Assembly (NCBI RefSeq): GCF_020447105.2 | Contig: NZ_CP096184.1 | Span: 310,001-374,000, forward strand | Source of the DNA: Demequina sp. TMPB413 | GTDB lineage: Bacteria; Actinomycetota; Actinomycetes; Actinomycetales; Demequinaceae | DNA: 64,000 bases | Direction: 5' to 3' | Part shown: positions 1 through 8,540 of the stretch, one piece after another | Numbering within the stretch: position 1 is the stretch's first letter | How the letters are laid out: every line of letters begins with the position of its first letter | The notes under the pieces: generated by a model | What the model was told of the DNA's origin: nothing | Seen by the model: the letters and a program-made list of their open reading frames with translations, nothing else | Database searches by the model: none | Made by a program: the position numbers and the translations under genes

Positions 1-1
1 G

Positions 2-184
2 TTCGATCGCTTGTTCGCCAAGGCGTGGGGAGATGGCGGCAAATGCTGGCATGACGTCGTTGTCCTAGTTCCGGGAGTGAATCGTTTCAATTGGGTCGAG
101 ATTACGGGACGTCTGGTCGGGTGTCAAGAAGAGGCGGGCAGGGTCCCGTTCGCACTGCTCGGAACCGTGGCGGGTCGCCGGTAA
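2..184 (+). CDS. Unidentified protein, C-terminal 60 residues (5' truncated by window edge)
   Basis: This frame is open from the first bases to a TAA at 182-184 and has no start codon that looks like a true start, so it is the tail of a gene that begins outside the window. The peptide mixes hydrophobic beta-strand-like segments (VVVLVPG, FNWVEITG) with charged residues and looks like genuine coding sequence, but I do not recognise the family. Its stop codon overlaps the LacI-type operator at 181-192. It could be a carbohydrate-related enzyme given the neighbours, but that is only context. Confidence 0.5.
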   Translation, partial: FDRLFAKAWGDGGKCWHDVVVLVPGVNRFNWVEITGRLVGCQEEAGRVPFALLGTVAGRR

Positions 185-192
185 GCGGTTTC
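181..192. promoter_or_regulatory. LacI-family operator copy 1 (GTAAGCGGTTTC)
   Basis: The reverse complement GAAACCGCTTAC differs by one base from the operators at 6247-6258 and 6607-6618. It lies directly upstream of a TACGCT -10-like hexamer (198-203) and about 70 bp before the MFS gene start. The LacI-type regulator encoded at 9996-11015 is the obvious candidate ligand; this is inferred from shared sites, not shown. Confidence 0.6.
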
Positions 193-263
193 TGAGATAC
201 GCTCAGATCATTGAGAGCGCACTCAACGGCGGCGCTCCTGCCATCCGCCCGAGGAGACCGCGC

Positions 264-1574
264 TTGTCCGTCGACCCAGATCCGGTACCGCCGCGGTCGT
301 GGTTCATTGACCTCGCGCCGCTGCGGGAGTCCCCGGCGTACATGCGATTCTGGACGAGTGGTGTCGCGGCCGGTATCGGCACCCAGCTGTCGGCCGTCGC
401 CATCGGCATTCAGGTGTACGACATCTCGGGGTCGACGGCCGCCGTGGCGCTCGTTGGCGGCTTCGCGCTTGGGCCCATGATCATTATGGGCATCTTTGGC
501 GGCGCCATCGTCGACGCCTTTGACCGCAGGCGCGTGCTGATCGTCGCCTCGTTAATCGCCTTCGTGGCTCCCATCGGCATCGCGACTCTCGCATGGTTCG
601 ACGTGACGGCCTTGTGGCCGTACTACGTGTTCACCACCGTCGCCTCGACGGTGGGCGCAGTGGTGGGAGCCGCGCGCTTCGCGATTCACCCTCGGCTTGT
701 TCCGTTCCGGTTGCTCCCCGCCGTCGCGGCGTTGTCCGGACTCAGCGCTGGGCTGCAATCCGCGGTGGGGCCGACGCTCGCCGGCGTCCTGGTCGCGACG
801 GTCGGCTACGCCTGGACCTACACGATCGACGTAGGGCTCTTTTTGGTCGGACTATGGGGGATCATCTCCCTGCCCCCGATCATCCCCGCCAAAACCTCGC
901 GCGTCGGCCTCGCCGCTTTGCGCGATGGCTTCGCGTTCCTACGCACCGCCGGCAATCTGCGCGTCGCGATCGCGATGCAGATCGCCACCATTTCCTTTGG
1001 CCGCGTCTACGCGATCCTGCCGGCCGTCGGCGCTGTCCTCATTGGAGGTGGCGCGATCACCGTCGGCCTATTGGCAGCGTCGGCCGCAGTGGGTGTCGTC
1101 CTCAGCGGGCTTGCCTCTGGAAAGGTAGGCAGCGTGCGTCGCCACGGCAAGGGGATAGCGCTCGCCTCTACCTCGCTCGCGCTGTCGATCGGGTCCTTTG
1201 GCGCCATCGTGCTCGCGCTCGACCTGGCCGGCGTCGAGGCGAATGCTAGCGCCGCCCACGTGCCCGCGCTGGTGGCGTTGTGCTTCACGCTGATGGCCGC
1301 GGGAGCGAGCGAGAACATCAGCGGCATTTTCCGCACCACGATGATGCAGCAGGCCACGCCCGACGAGATGCGCGGACGCTTGCAAGGGCTTTACACGCTC
1401 GTGCTGTCGGCGGGGCCGCGCATGGGCGACGTCTTCGCGGGTTTTGTCGCGGCAGCAGGCGCGCTGTGGTTCCCCCCGCTACTGGGAGCGGTGCTCATCG
1501 TCTCTGTGGTCGCGGCGCTCTATCGCGCGCGGCCAGGGTTCCGCCACTACGACGCTCTGGAGCCAGCGCCATGA
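264..1574 (+). CDS. MFS transporter, 12-TM exporter/permease type
   Basis: The 436-residue protein has about twelve hydrophobic segments, a loop 2-3 motif GGAIVDAFDRRRV typical of major facilitator proteins, and a long hydrophilic central break. It resembles the MFS_3 (EntS-like) group, which are proton-driven exporters. The TTG start at 264 is chosen because GAGGAG lies at 251-256. It is the first gene after operator copy 1 and is followed 88 bp later by a GH5 hydrolase, so a role in sugar or glycoside movement is plausible, but the substrate is unknown. Confidence 0.8.
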   Translation: MSVDPDPVPPRSWFIDLAPLRESPAYMRFWTSGVAAGIGTQLSAVAIGIQVYDISGSTAAVALVGGFALGPMIIMGIFGGAIVDAFDRRRVLIVASLIAFVAPIGIATLAWFDVTALWPYYVFTTVASTVGAVVGAARFAIHPRLVPFRLLPAVAALSGLSAGLQSAVGPTLAGVLVATVGYAWTYTIDVGLFLVGLWGIISLPPIIPAKTSRVGLAALRDGFAFLRTAGNLRVAIAMQIATISFGRVYAILPAVGAVLIGGGAITVGLLAASAAVGVVLSGLASGKVGSVRRHGKGIALASTSLALSIGSFGAIVLALDLAGVEANASAAHVPALVALCFTLMAAGASENISGIFRTTMMQQATPDEMRGRLQGLYTLVLSAGPRMGDVFAGFVAAAGALWFPPLLGAVLIVSVVAALYRARPGFRHYDALEPAP

Positions 1575-1662
1575 GCGCATCGACGGGCCTCGCGTACCGA
1601 CCTACCGTAGAGACACGCACGAGCGTGCTCTCCCACCCACCATGTCAGTCAAGGAGAACAGC

Positions 1663-3057
1663 ATGACACTGCAGTGGATTCGCGTCGACGGCGCGAACTT
1701 GGTCAACGAGACGGGCGCGACGGTGCTCCTGTCAGGCGTCGGGCTTGGCGGGTGGATGAACATGGAGAACTTCATCACCGGTTACCCCGGTAATGAAGAG
1801 GCTATCCGTCGCGTGATGTTGGATCGCATGGGCCAGGAGTCATACGACGCCTTCTTCGACGAGTTCTACGACGCCTTCTTTGGCGAGGACGACGCTGCAC
1901 ACCTCGCGTCGCTCGGCATCAATTCGGTGCGGATCCCCTTCAACTACCGCCACTTCGAAGACGACATGGCCCCCTTCCAGTTGAAGGAAGAGGGGTTCGC
2001 GCGGCTCGAGCGCGTGGTCGACATCCTGGGGCGTCACGGGATCTATTCGATCCTTGATCTGCACGCGCTGCCGGGACGTCAGAATCAGCACTGGCACTCC
2101 GACAACCCCAGCCATCTTGCCGAGTTCTGGAACCACAGCCACTTCCAGGACCGGGTGGTACACCTGTGGGAGGCGCTCGCCGAGCGGTTCAAGAACCGTC
2201 CAGAGGTCGCGGGGTACAACCCCATCAACGAGCCGTCCGACCCCACCGGCGACGTGCTGCCCGTGTTTTACGACCGTCTCGAGAAGGCGATTCGCGCCGT
2301 TGACTCGCGACACGTGCTCTTCCTGGACGGCAACAAGTACTCCACGGACTTCAGCTTCCTCGACGGCCGTCCGGAGCCCCTGCCCAACACTGTGTACACG
2401 GCGCACGACTATGCGCTGCCAGGTATCGGCTCTGCCACCGCGTATCCCGGTACCACTCGCGGCGAGTACTTTGACCGGGACGTTCTGGAGCAAACCTTCT
2501 TGCGCCGCACCGAGTACATGCGCCGCACAGGCACGCCGATCTGGATCGGGGAGTTCGGGCCCGTCTATTCGGAGGACCGTAGCCAAGACGTCTGGCGCTA
2601 CCAACTGCTACAGGACCAGCTTGAGATCTACCGGGAGCACGGCGCGAGCTGGGCGCTATGGACCTACAAGGACATCGGCCTCCAGGGCCTGGTGTACGCG
2701 AAAGCCGACAGTCCCTACATGGCACTGATCGGAGACCTTGCGGCTAAGAAGCGGCGCCTTGGCGTGGACTCCTGGGGCGGAAGTGACGTCAACGTGCGTG
2801 ACGTGCTCGACCCTCTCGATGCCTTGTTCGACAAAGAGTTCCCCGACTTCGCGCCGTGGCCGTGGGGGCGTCAGCCGCACATCGCGGTGCTTGTGCGCCA
2901 CATCCTGTTGGCCGAGCCGCTCGCGCTGCAGTTCGCCGATCTGTTCGCGGGCGTCTCACCTGAGCAAGCGCGGGATCTCGCGGCGAGTTTCCGCTTCAAC
3001 CAGTGTGCGGAGCGGACGGGGTTGTCGCACGTGCTCCGATCCCACCTGCGGGCCTAG
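1663..3057 (+). CDS. Glycoside hydrolase family 5 (exo-glucanase/cellulase-like)
   Basis: This 464-residue protein has the GH5 TIM-barrel hallmarks. The acid/base glutamate is in YNPINEPS (E190) and the nucleophile glutamate is in IWIGEFGP (E297), preceded by the conserved RIPFNY and DLHALPG strands. The opening GVGLGGWMNMENF recalls exo-beta-1,3-glucanase-type members. No signal peptide is visible, so the enzyme is probably cytoplasmic and acts on imported oligosaccharides. The ATG at 1663 is preferred because AAGGAG lies at 1651-1656; an upstream in-frame ATG at 1642 lacks this spacing. It is probably co-transcribed with the MFS gene and under the same LacI-type control. Exact substrate is uncertain. 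Confidence 0.85.
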   Translation: MTLQWIRVDGANLVNETGATVLLSGVGLGGWMNMENFITGYPGNEEAIRRVMLDRMGQESYDAFFDEFYDAFFGEDDAAHLASLGINSVRIPFNYRHFEDDMAPFQLKEEGFARLERVVDILGRHGIYSILDLHALPGRQNQHWHSDNPSHLAEFWNHSHFQDRVVHLWEALAERFKNRPEVAGYNPINEPSDPTGDVLPVFYDRLEKAIRAVDSRHVLFLDGNKYSTDFSFLDGRPEPLPNTVYTAHDYALPGIGSATAYPGTTRGEYFDRDVLEQTFLRRTEYMRRTGTPIWIGEFGPVYSEDRSQDVWRYQLLQDQLEIYREHGASWALWTYKDIGLQGLVYAKADSPYMALIGDLAAKKRRLGVDSWGGSDVNVRDVLDPLDALFDKEFPDFAPWPWGRQPHIAVLVRHILLAEPLALQFADLFAGVSPEQARDLAASFRFNQCAERTGLSHVLRSHLRA

Positions 3058-3062
3058 ACCGA

Positions 3063-3106
3063 ACGAAGCTTCGTCGCGCTCGCCTCAGGAGCGAGGCGCG
3101 ACGAAG
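3063..3106. terminator. Hairpin terminator between convergent genes
   Basis: CTTCGTCGCG-CTCGC (3069-3083) pairs with GCGAG-GCGCGACGAAG (3091-3106), a 15-bp stem with one bulge and a 7-nt loop. It is preceded by the perfect 12-bp palindrome ACGAAGCTTCGT (3063-3074). No U-tract follows, as is common in actinobacteria. The minus-strand stop codon at 3085 lies inside the loop, so the structure also encodes the last residues of the opposite gene. Confidence 0.6.
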
Positions 3107-4731
3107 CCGTGGCGCTGAATGTCGGTGACCACGCCGTCGGCAAGGAGCGCACGGTCGTTCGGCGCCAACGTGAGGTCGATGGTGATTCCGTCGACGGTCA
3201 AGCGTCCCGCGACCGGCGCCGCAGCCAGGCATACCGCCGCGACCACATCGCCGTCGGGGCCCACGACGATGCGCCACCCGCGCGCAAAGGCAAGCCACTT
3301 CTCGCCGTCGCGGTAGATGTCCACGTCGTCGTCGTCACCGACGAGCTCGTACGTGACGCCGGCGACGATCCGCGAGTAGGCGATCGCCTCCGCCGCCGCG
3401 CCGTGGTCGAGGCGGCTGGGCGTCAAACCACTGAGCCACAGCTCTCCGTCGGGTCGCGGGAGAATCCCGCAGTGACGCTCGATCGCATCGAGGAACCACA
3501 GGATCGCCGGCGAGTACATCTCCGTGAACCCAGGGTTGCCGCTCCACGCGTCCACACACTGGGGAAACCTGTCCCAGCCCGCGACCGCTGCCAGCATGGG
3601 TTGAGCAGCGAGGGCGAGTTCTGCCACGTGACCGTGGTGCTCGAAGGCCGCCGGGGCCCTGATGAGCGACAGGAAATTCGCTGGGCCTGCCCACGAGTTG
3701 CGAGTGAAGTCGCGATCGAAGCGTGGATCGTCCATCGCGATCGAGGTGAAGCCGTAGTGGCCCAAGAACTTCGCGGTGTTCATGAGGTACCGCTCGAGGC
3801 CCATCCGATGGAGTTCGGCGTCGCCCACCTCGCACGCGAGCACGCGCAACAGCACGTCGGACTGCACCCGCACGGGTGATCCCGTCGCGTCCTTGTCATA
3901 GAAGATGTGGTCCTGCGCATCGAAGCACTGTTCCATGAGCGCCGTGAGGGAAGCCTGGGCGAGGAGGCGCCACGGCTCGGGGTCCTCACCAAGTTCCTCG
4001 GCGATGCGCGCGAGGTAGACACGTTGGCACGCCACATTGGCCGTGAGGTCAGGCGCAATGAACGGGAGGATGGGGGAGGCTGGGTCATACCGCCTCGCAT
4101 CATTGCGGAAGCCCCTGTCAGCGACATTCCAGAAGCGCGGTGAGAGGTCGTGACCGGTGTCAAAGGTGCAGAACGCCTCCACGGCGCCAGTGCCCCGCGT
4201 GTCGCGATACCGCGCGAGCCATGAGTCCATGCGCGCCATCGCGTCGTACATGGTGCGCAAATAGGTCGTGCCTGCATCCGTCAGCTGGTAGTGGTGCCAG
4301 ACGGACCTGGCGAATGGTGTGACGATCTGGATCTGGCTAAAGCCGGGCCCGTCGCTGGTGACCTTGTAGGGGAGCAGGCCGTCGTCGCGCTGGTGCGCGG
4401 TGTAGATGAGGTGGCTGTCACGGGCCACGCTCGGGAGAAAGCGCGTCAGCACCTCAGTGCTGATGGTGCCGCTGCTCTCAATCCAGGTTCCCCAGTACAC
4501 GCCGCCCTCGTTGAGCACCGGCAAATCGCTCGTCAGCGGTCGAAGGCACTGCGCCAGCTCGGTAAGTGCCTGATGCCAGCGCTGTTCAAGTGGCCCGCCC
4601 ACGGCGGCAAAACGCACGCCACTAAGCTCCCACTCGTCCCAGTGGCTCGCGCGTGCGGGGCCTGAGATTCCAGCGGTGTCGAGCGGCCTCGACTCGCGTA
4701 GTCGCGTGAGGCATTGCGTGCGAACGTCCAT
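3085..4731 (-). CDS. (alpha/alpha)6-barrel glycoside hydrolase-like protein (MGH1/GH63-like)
   Basis: The 548-residue protein has the features of alpha/alpha-toroid glycosidases: an early LNEGGVYWGTW segment, LPFIAPDLTANVACQ, a central NSWAGPANFLSL resembling the RGP motif of GH63/mannosylglycerate-hydrolase-like enzymes, and a late EMYSPAILWFLDAIE. No signal peptide is seen, which suggests a cytoplasmic enzyme acting on an imported sugar. The ATG at 4731 is chosen because AGGA is 7 nt upstream and the next upstream ATG (4770) has no site. It follows the binding-protein gene on the same strand across a strong hairpin. It could instead belong to a related trehalase/amylo-glucosidase-like family; the substrate is unknown. 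Confidence 0.65.
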   Translation of the reverse strand: MDVRTQCLTRLRESRPLDTAGISGPARASHWDEWELSGVRFAAVGGPLEQRWHQALTELAQCLRPLTSDLPVLNEGGVYWGTWIESSGTISTEVLTRFLPSVARDSHLIYTAHQRDDGLLPYKVTSDGPGFSQIQIVTPFARSVWHHYQLTDAGTTYLRTMYDAMARMDSWLARYRDTRGTGAVEAFCTFDTGHDLSPRFWNVADRGFRNDARRYDPASPILPFIAPDLTANVACQRVYLARIAEELGEDPEPWRLLAQASLTALMEQCFDAQDHIFYDKDATGSPVRVQSDVLLRVLACEVGDAELHRMGLERYLMNTAKFLGHYGFTSIAMDDPRFDRDFTRNSWAGPANFLSLIRAPAAFEHHGHVAELALAAQPMLAAVAGWDRFPQCVDAWSGNPGFTEMYSPAILWFLDAIERHCGILPRPDGELWLSGLTPSRLDHGAAAEAIAYSRIVAGVTYELVGDDDDVDIYRDGEKWLAFARGWRIVVGPDGDVVAAVCLAAAPVAGRLTVDGITIDLTLAPNDRALLADGVVTDIQRHGFVAPRS

Positions 4732-4753
4732 GTCTCCATCCTGGCCTGACACA

Positions 4754-4786
4754 GCGACGGGCGGCCCCAAGGGGACCGCCCGTCGC
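4754..4786 (-). terminator. Strong intra-operon hairpin between binding-protein and hydrolase genes
   Basis: GCGACGGGCGG (4754-4764) pairs perfectly with CCGCCCGTCGC (4776-4786), and CCCC/GGGG extends the stem inside with one bulged A. There is no U-run on the minus strand. It lies 14 bp after the binding-protein stop codon and before the hydrolase start, so it may cause partial termination or stabilise the upstream mRNA, giving more binding protein than enzyme. Confidence 0.6.
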
Positions 4787-4800
4787 GTGATGACGGTGAA

Positions 4801-6132
4801 CTAGCTGAGATCGCCAGACAGTTGATCAATGAATGTCTGAGCGGCCTCTTGCGGGTTGGCGTTGCCGAAGAGCACTGCCGTCTCCGCATCTTGCGAGTAC
4901 TTGTTCATGTTGGCCGCTCCGTTGGGCTGCGGCGGGGCAACCTCACCAGAGTCGAGCACCGATTCCACGTACTCGGCGGCAGTCTTGCTTGCACCTTCGA
5001 GAAGCGGCGAGACCACCGCGGCGGTGTCGGGGTTGAATGGCACGCCACGCGTGTCCTGGATCAGCTCGGCTGCGGAGGGTTCGTTGAGGAACCAGTCGAC
5101 CAGCAGTGCGGCTTCTTCAGGGTGATCGGTGGCGGCGTTGATCGACCAGAAGGCCGAGGGAAGCAGTGCGACCCCCGTCTTGTCGGTGTCGGACGGCGGC
5201 GGCAGGATGATCGTGTTGCCACCCATCTCGTACGTGCCCACTAGGTTGCTGTAGCCGAAGGTCACGCCCGCCTGGCCCAGCGTGAAGAGCTGCTGGTCCG
5301 GGGGAAGCGCCCAGCCTGCCGTCACGATGGTGGGGTCGGGGAGTCCTCCGCCTTCGAGCATCCGCTGCTCGATCTCGTACCAACCAGCGACCTGGTCGGC
5401 GTCGACAGCGAGTTGGCCCTCCCAGTCGTAGAGGCCGAACTCGCTGACCTGTGCCACGTAGGTGCCGATGATGTCCTGCACGCGCAGGTCGATGCCGTAT
5501 ACGGGCGCTCCCGACTCGTTCGTCAGGCCGGCGGTGCCGATGGTGTTGGCGGCATCCACCAGGTCGTCCCACGTCCAGTCGGCGTCAGGGATCGGCACGC
5601 CGGCTGCTTCGAACAGGTCGGTGTTCACGAAGGCGGCCGTCGCGTTGCCACCGGTCGGGAGGCCGTACAGGGTGCCATCGACCACTGCGTTGGTGGTGGA
5701 GAACTCGGGGTACTTGGCGACGTTGACAATGTCTGCCACGGTGCCCAAGTCCAGCAGTGCGCCGGCCTCGCCGTACTCCTGCGGCTTGGCGCCACCGAGT
5801 GCGAACACGTCAGGAGCCGTGTCGCCGCCGCCGCCAAAGTCGGTGGCCAGGCGGTTGAACAGGTCGTCAGGGCTGCCGACGGGTGTCTGGGTCACAGTGA
5901 TGTACGGGTACTCGGCCTCGAATGCCGTGATGACCTCATCAAACAACGCTGCGCGAGCGTCGTCACCCCACCAAGACATCTCAATGGTGACGGCCTCTTG
6001 CGCATCGCCAGTGACGTCGCCTGACGGCGCTTCTTCGGCGTCAGATGAGCACGCCGCAAGGGTGAGCGCGGTGGCGAGGACTGCGCCTACCGGCGCCGCC
6101 CTCCGTGTCAGTGAACGGGATGTACGCGTCAT
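4801..6132 (-). CDS. ABC sugar importer, substrate-binding lipoprotein
   Basis: The 443-residue precursor begins with a twin-arginine-like charged stretch, a hydrophobic segment and the lipobox LTLAAC, with the lipidated Cys at residue 28. The body has the family 1 extracellular solute-binding pattern (IEMSWWGDDARAALFDEVITAFE, then LYGLPTGGNATAAFVNTDLFEAAGV). It should sit on the outer face of the membrane and deliver sugar to the permeases at 6662-8522. The ATG at 6132 is chosen over the longer frame to 6282 because it gives a proper signal peptide and follows an AAGAGG site. It is transcribed divergently from the permeases, with a LacI-type operator at its start point. Confidence 0.9.
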   Translation of the reverse strand: MTRTSRSLTRRAAPVGAVLATALTLAACSSDAEEAPSGDVTGDAQEAVTIEMSWWGDDARAALFDEVITAFEAEYPYITVTQTPVGSPDDLFNRLATDFGGGGDTAPDVFALGGAKPQEYGEAGALLDLGTVADIVNVAKYPEFSTTNAVVDGTLYGLPTGGNATAAFVNTDLFEAAGVPIPDADWTWDDLVDAANTIGTAGLTNESGAPVYGIDLRVQDIIGTYVAQVSEFGLYDWEGQLAVDADQVAGWYEIEQRMLEGGGLPDPTIVTAGWALPPDQQLFTLGQAGVTFGYSNLVGTYEMGGNTIILPPPSDTDKTGVALLPSAFWSINAATDHPEEAALLVDWFLNEPSAAELIQDTRGVPFNPDTAAVVSPLLEGASKTAAEYVESVLDSGEVAPPQPNGAANMNKYSQDAETAVLFGNANPQEAAQTFIDQLSGDLS

Positions 6133-6246
6133 TGCGCCTCTTCTCGTCTGGTGGTGCTTCTCAGCACCATCGTTCTGTGGTGTGCGCCCCTGGCCAGGCT
6201 GGCCACGGGCCCAAGCGTCTTCACAAGCGTCTCCGCAAGCTCGTGT

Positions 6247-6258
6247 GAAACCGCTTTC
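6247..6258. promoter_or_regulatory. LacI-family operator copy 2 (GAAACCGCTTTC)
   Basis: This 12-mer is identical to copy 3, within an 18-bp shared block that begins GTGTGAAACC. It is an imperfect palindrome with a central CG, AAA/TTT arms and outer G/C, the usual LacI-family form. It overlaps the predicted start point of the minus-strand binding-protein transcript, where a bound repressor would block initiation. Confidence 0.75.
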
Positions 6259-6263
6259 TCGGA

Positions 6264-6292
6264 AACGTATCACCGCGTGCAAGGGGTGTCAA
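6264..6292 (-). promoter_or_regulatory. Promoter for the sugar-binding lipoprotein gene
   Basis: Read on the minus strand, TTGACA (6287-6292) and TACGTT (6264-6269) are separated by exactly 17 bp. The predicted transcription start falls near 6257, inside operator copy 2, leaving a leader of about 125 nt. Confidence 0.65.
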
Positions 6293-6560
6293 TGCCGATA
6301 CTGAATCGTTACAAAACGCGATCGGTGCGCCGACGCGACCCCGTTGGTGAGGCTTTTCTAGGCCGGGTGGGTCCATCGAGCGCAGCATAAGCGAGGGCGC
6401 CTCCCACCGGTGGCGAGCCAGGCGCCTGGGCCGAGGCGGGAGGCCTACGCTGGAGGTCGACCCGGCATCGGCAGGGACGCCGGCAAGCGTGAATCGCCCG
6501 TTGGTGAACCGTCGGACTCGGCGGCTGGCGGGAGCCGTTGGACCATCGGTCGGGGCGGGT

Positions 6561-6590
6561 TTGACGGGTGTGCAGTGGCCGTGCAATGAT
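6561..6590 (+). promoter_or_regulatory. Promoter for the sugar-ABC permease operon
   Basis: TTGACG (6561-6566) is followed after 18 bp by AATGAT (6585-6590), or after 17 bp by CAATGA. The start point would fall near 6597, ten bases ahead of operator copy 3. Confidence 0.5.
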
Positions 6591-6606
6591 TCCCAGCACC
6601 GCGTGT

Positions 6607-6618
6607 GAAACCGCTTTC
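6607..6618. promoter_or_regulatory. LacI-family operator copy 3 (GAAACCGCTTTC)
   Basis: It is identical to copy 2 over the surrounding block GTGTGAAACCGCTTTCTC. It lies just downstream of the predicted permease-operon start point and 44 bp before the GTG start, a position suited to repression. Confidence 0.75.
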
Positions 6619-6661
6619 TCATCCGAACGAGAAGGCGGAGACGGTCGACAAGGAGGTTGAC

Positions 6662-7618
6662 GTGAGTAGTCTCGGCGAACTGCGGACTATCGCGAAGAGT
6701 GCACGTCGCGGCGGTCCACGCGTACGAGCGAAGAATCGCGACAACAAAGCCGCGCTGCTCTTCCTGTTGCCATGGCTGCTCGGACTCGTCGCATTCACGG
6801 TCGGCCCGATGCTCGCGTCGCTGTACTTGTCGTTCACGGACTACAACCTTTTGCAGTCGCCCATCAAGAATCCACCGGACTGGATCGGGCTGGGCAACTA
6901 CAGCGAGATGTTCGCCGATCCCGACTTCTGGAACTCCTTCAGGATCACGGTTGTCTACGTGGCGGTGTCCGTCCCGCTCCAACTGATGCTCGCTCTCGCG
7001 CTCGCGTTGGTGCTTGACCGAGGCATGCGGGGTCTGCCGATCTACCGGTCGATCTTCTACCTGCCGAGTCTGCTGGGCGGTTCAGTGGCCATCGCCATCC
7101 TGTGGCGCCAAGTGTTCGGCAAAGACGGTCTGGTCAACGGGTTCCTTGCCATCTTCGGCATCGACGGCCCCGGCTGGATCGGCCACCCCGATTACGCGCT
7201 GTGGACCATCGTCATCCTGCACATCTGGACCTTCGGGTCGCCCATGGTGATCTTCTTGGCTGGTTTGCGACAGATACCCGAGATGTACTACGAGGCCGCG
7301 CAGGTCGACGGCGCTGGCAGGGTCCGCAAGTTCGTGTCCATCACGCTGCCGCTCATCACGCCCATCATCTTCTTCAACCTGGTGCTCCAGGTGATCTTCG
7401 CCTTCCAGACTTTCACCCAGGCCTACGTCGTGTCTGGGGGAACGGGTGGGCCGGCAGATTCGACCATGTTCTACACGCTCTTCCTCTATCGCACAGGGTT
7501 CCTCGAATACAACATGGGCCTGGCATCCGCCATGGCCTGGTTCCTGCTCATCGTGATCGCGGCATTCACCGCCTTCAACTTCTGGCTCTCAAAGTTCTGG
7601 GTGTTCTATGACGACTGA
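6662..7618 (+). CDS. ABC sugar importer permease (MalF/UgpA type)
   Basis: The 318-residue membrane protein has about six hydrophobic segments and the inner-membrane permease EAA loop ([26 protein letters not shown]) that contacts the ATPase. The GTG start at 6662 is preferred because AAGGAGG lies at 6650-6656. It overlaps the next permease gene by 11 nt, so the two are translationally coupled. No ATP-binding subunit is encoded nearby; actinobacterial sugar importers often share one MsiK-type ATPase encoded elsewhere, which is the likely case here. Confidence 0.92.
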   Translation: MSSLGELRTIAKSARRGGPRVRAKNRDNKAALLFLLPWLLGLVAFTVGPMLASLYLSFTDYNLLQSPIKNPPDWIGLGNYSEMFADPDFWNSFRITVVYVAVSVPLQLMLALALALVLDRGMRGLPIYRSIFYLPSLLGGSVAIAILWRQVFGKDGLVNGFLAIFGIDGPGWIGHPDYALWTIVILHIWTFGSPMVIFLAGLRQIPEMYYEAAQVDGAGRVRKFVSITLPLITPIIFFNLVLQVIFAFQTFTQAYVVSGGTGGPADSTMFYTLFLYRTGFLEYNMGLASAMAWFLLIVIAAFTAFNFWLSKFWVFYDD

Positions 7619-8522
7619 AATTGCTCCCACCAGGGTCTCCAGGGGCGGCACGCCCGATGTGGAGCCACATCGCCCGCTGATCAGCTACCGCACGAGGGCG
7701 CGTATCTCATCGACCATCAAGCACGCGGTTCTCATCACCTTTTCAGTCGTGATGGTCTACCCACTGCTATGGCTCATCGTGTCGAGCTTCAAGCCCAACG
7801 AAGAGATCTTCCGCGACTTGAGCATCTTCACCACCAACCTCACGCTCGAGAACTACGTGAACGGTTGGAACGACCTGCAGCACCCGTTCGGGGTCTTCCT
7901 CATGAACTCGGGCATCATCTCCCTCGCGGCGATCGTGGGGACGCTCGTGTCGTGTTCCCTCGCGGCCTATGCCTTCGCGCGGCTTGAGTTCCGCTTCAAA
8001 ACGCTCCTGTTTGCCATGATGCTCGCGACGATCATGCTGCCGTTCCAGGTCGTCTTGGTTCCGCAGTTCACGATCTTCAAGGAACTGGGTTGGCTCAACA
8101 CCTTCTTGCCACTGATCGTTCCCAAGATGCTCGCTGTCGATGCCTTCTTCATCTTCCTCATGGTGCAGTTCATTCGCGCGCTTCCCAGGGAGATCTTTGA
8201 AGCCGCTCGCATAGACGGTGCCGGTCATGCGCGCACCTTCCTCCAAGTGACACTGCCCCTGATGATCCCTGCGATCGCCACCACCGCGATCTTCACGTTC
8301 ATCTGGACGTGGGGCGACTTCTTCGGGCCCTTGATCTATCTGAGGCTGCCGGAGACTTTCCCCGTCTCCGTCGCCTTGAAGGGCTTCATCGACGCGCAAT
8401 CCAGCTCGGACTTTGGTTCGATGTTTGCCATGTCGGTGGTGTCGCTCATCCCGCTGTTCATCATCTTCTTGGTGGGTCAGCGTTACCTCATCAAGGGCTT
8501 CGCCACCACGGGAATGAAGTAG
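7608..8522 (+). CDS. ABC sugar importer permease (MalG/UgpE type)
   Basis: The 304-residue partner permease has six predicted membrane spans and the EAA loop EIFEAARIDGAGHARTFLQVTLPLMIPA. The opening segment HAVLITFSVVMVYPLLWLIVSSFKPNEEIF is typical of the MalG group. It overlaps the upstream permease and is followed 18 bp later by the oxidoreductase gene, consistent with one transcript. Confidence 0.93.
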   Translation: MTTEIAPTRVSRGGTPDVEPHRPLISYRTRARISSTIKHAVLITFSVVMVYPLLWLIVSSFKPNEEIFRDLSIFTTNLTLENYVNGWNDLQHPFGVFLMNSGIISLAAIVGTLVSCSLAAYAFARLEFRFKTLLFAMMLATIMLPFQVVLVPQFTIFKELGWLNTFLPLIVPKMLAVDAFFIFLMVQFIRALPREIFEAARIDGAGHARTFLQVTLPLMIPAIATTAIFTFIWTWGDFFGPLIYLRLPETFPVSVALKGFIDAQSSSDFGSMFAMSVVSLIPLFIIFLVGQRYLIKGFATTGMK

Positions 8523-8540
8523 CAGGAAGGGTTGATCGAC

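Larger units (their letters stand above)
6133..6661. other. 529-bp divergent control region of the sugar-ABC locus
   Basis: No credible gene lies here. The region holds a minus-strand promoter with operator (6247-6292) and a plus-strand promoter with operator (6561-6618). The 270 bp between them are GC-rich and show no further motif that I can support; short ORFs there have no ribosome site or coding character. Confidence 0.7.

Noticed and set aside
6309..6599. Open frames in the 529-bp divergent control region
   Set aside because: They have Arg/Pro-rich shadow composition, no ribosome sites, and lie between two well-formed promoters.
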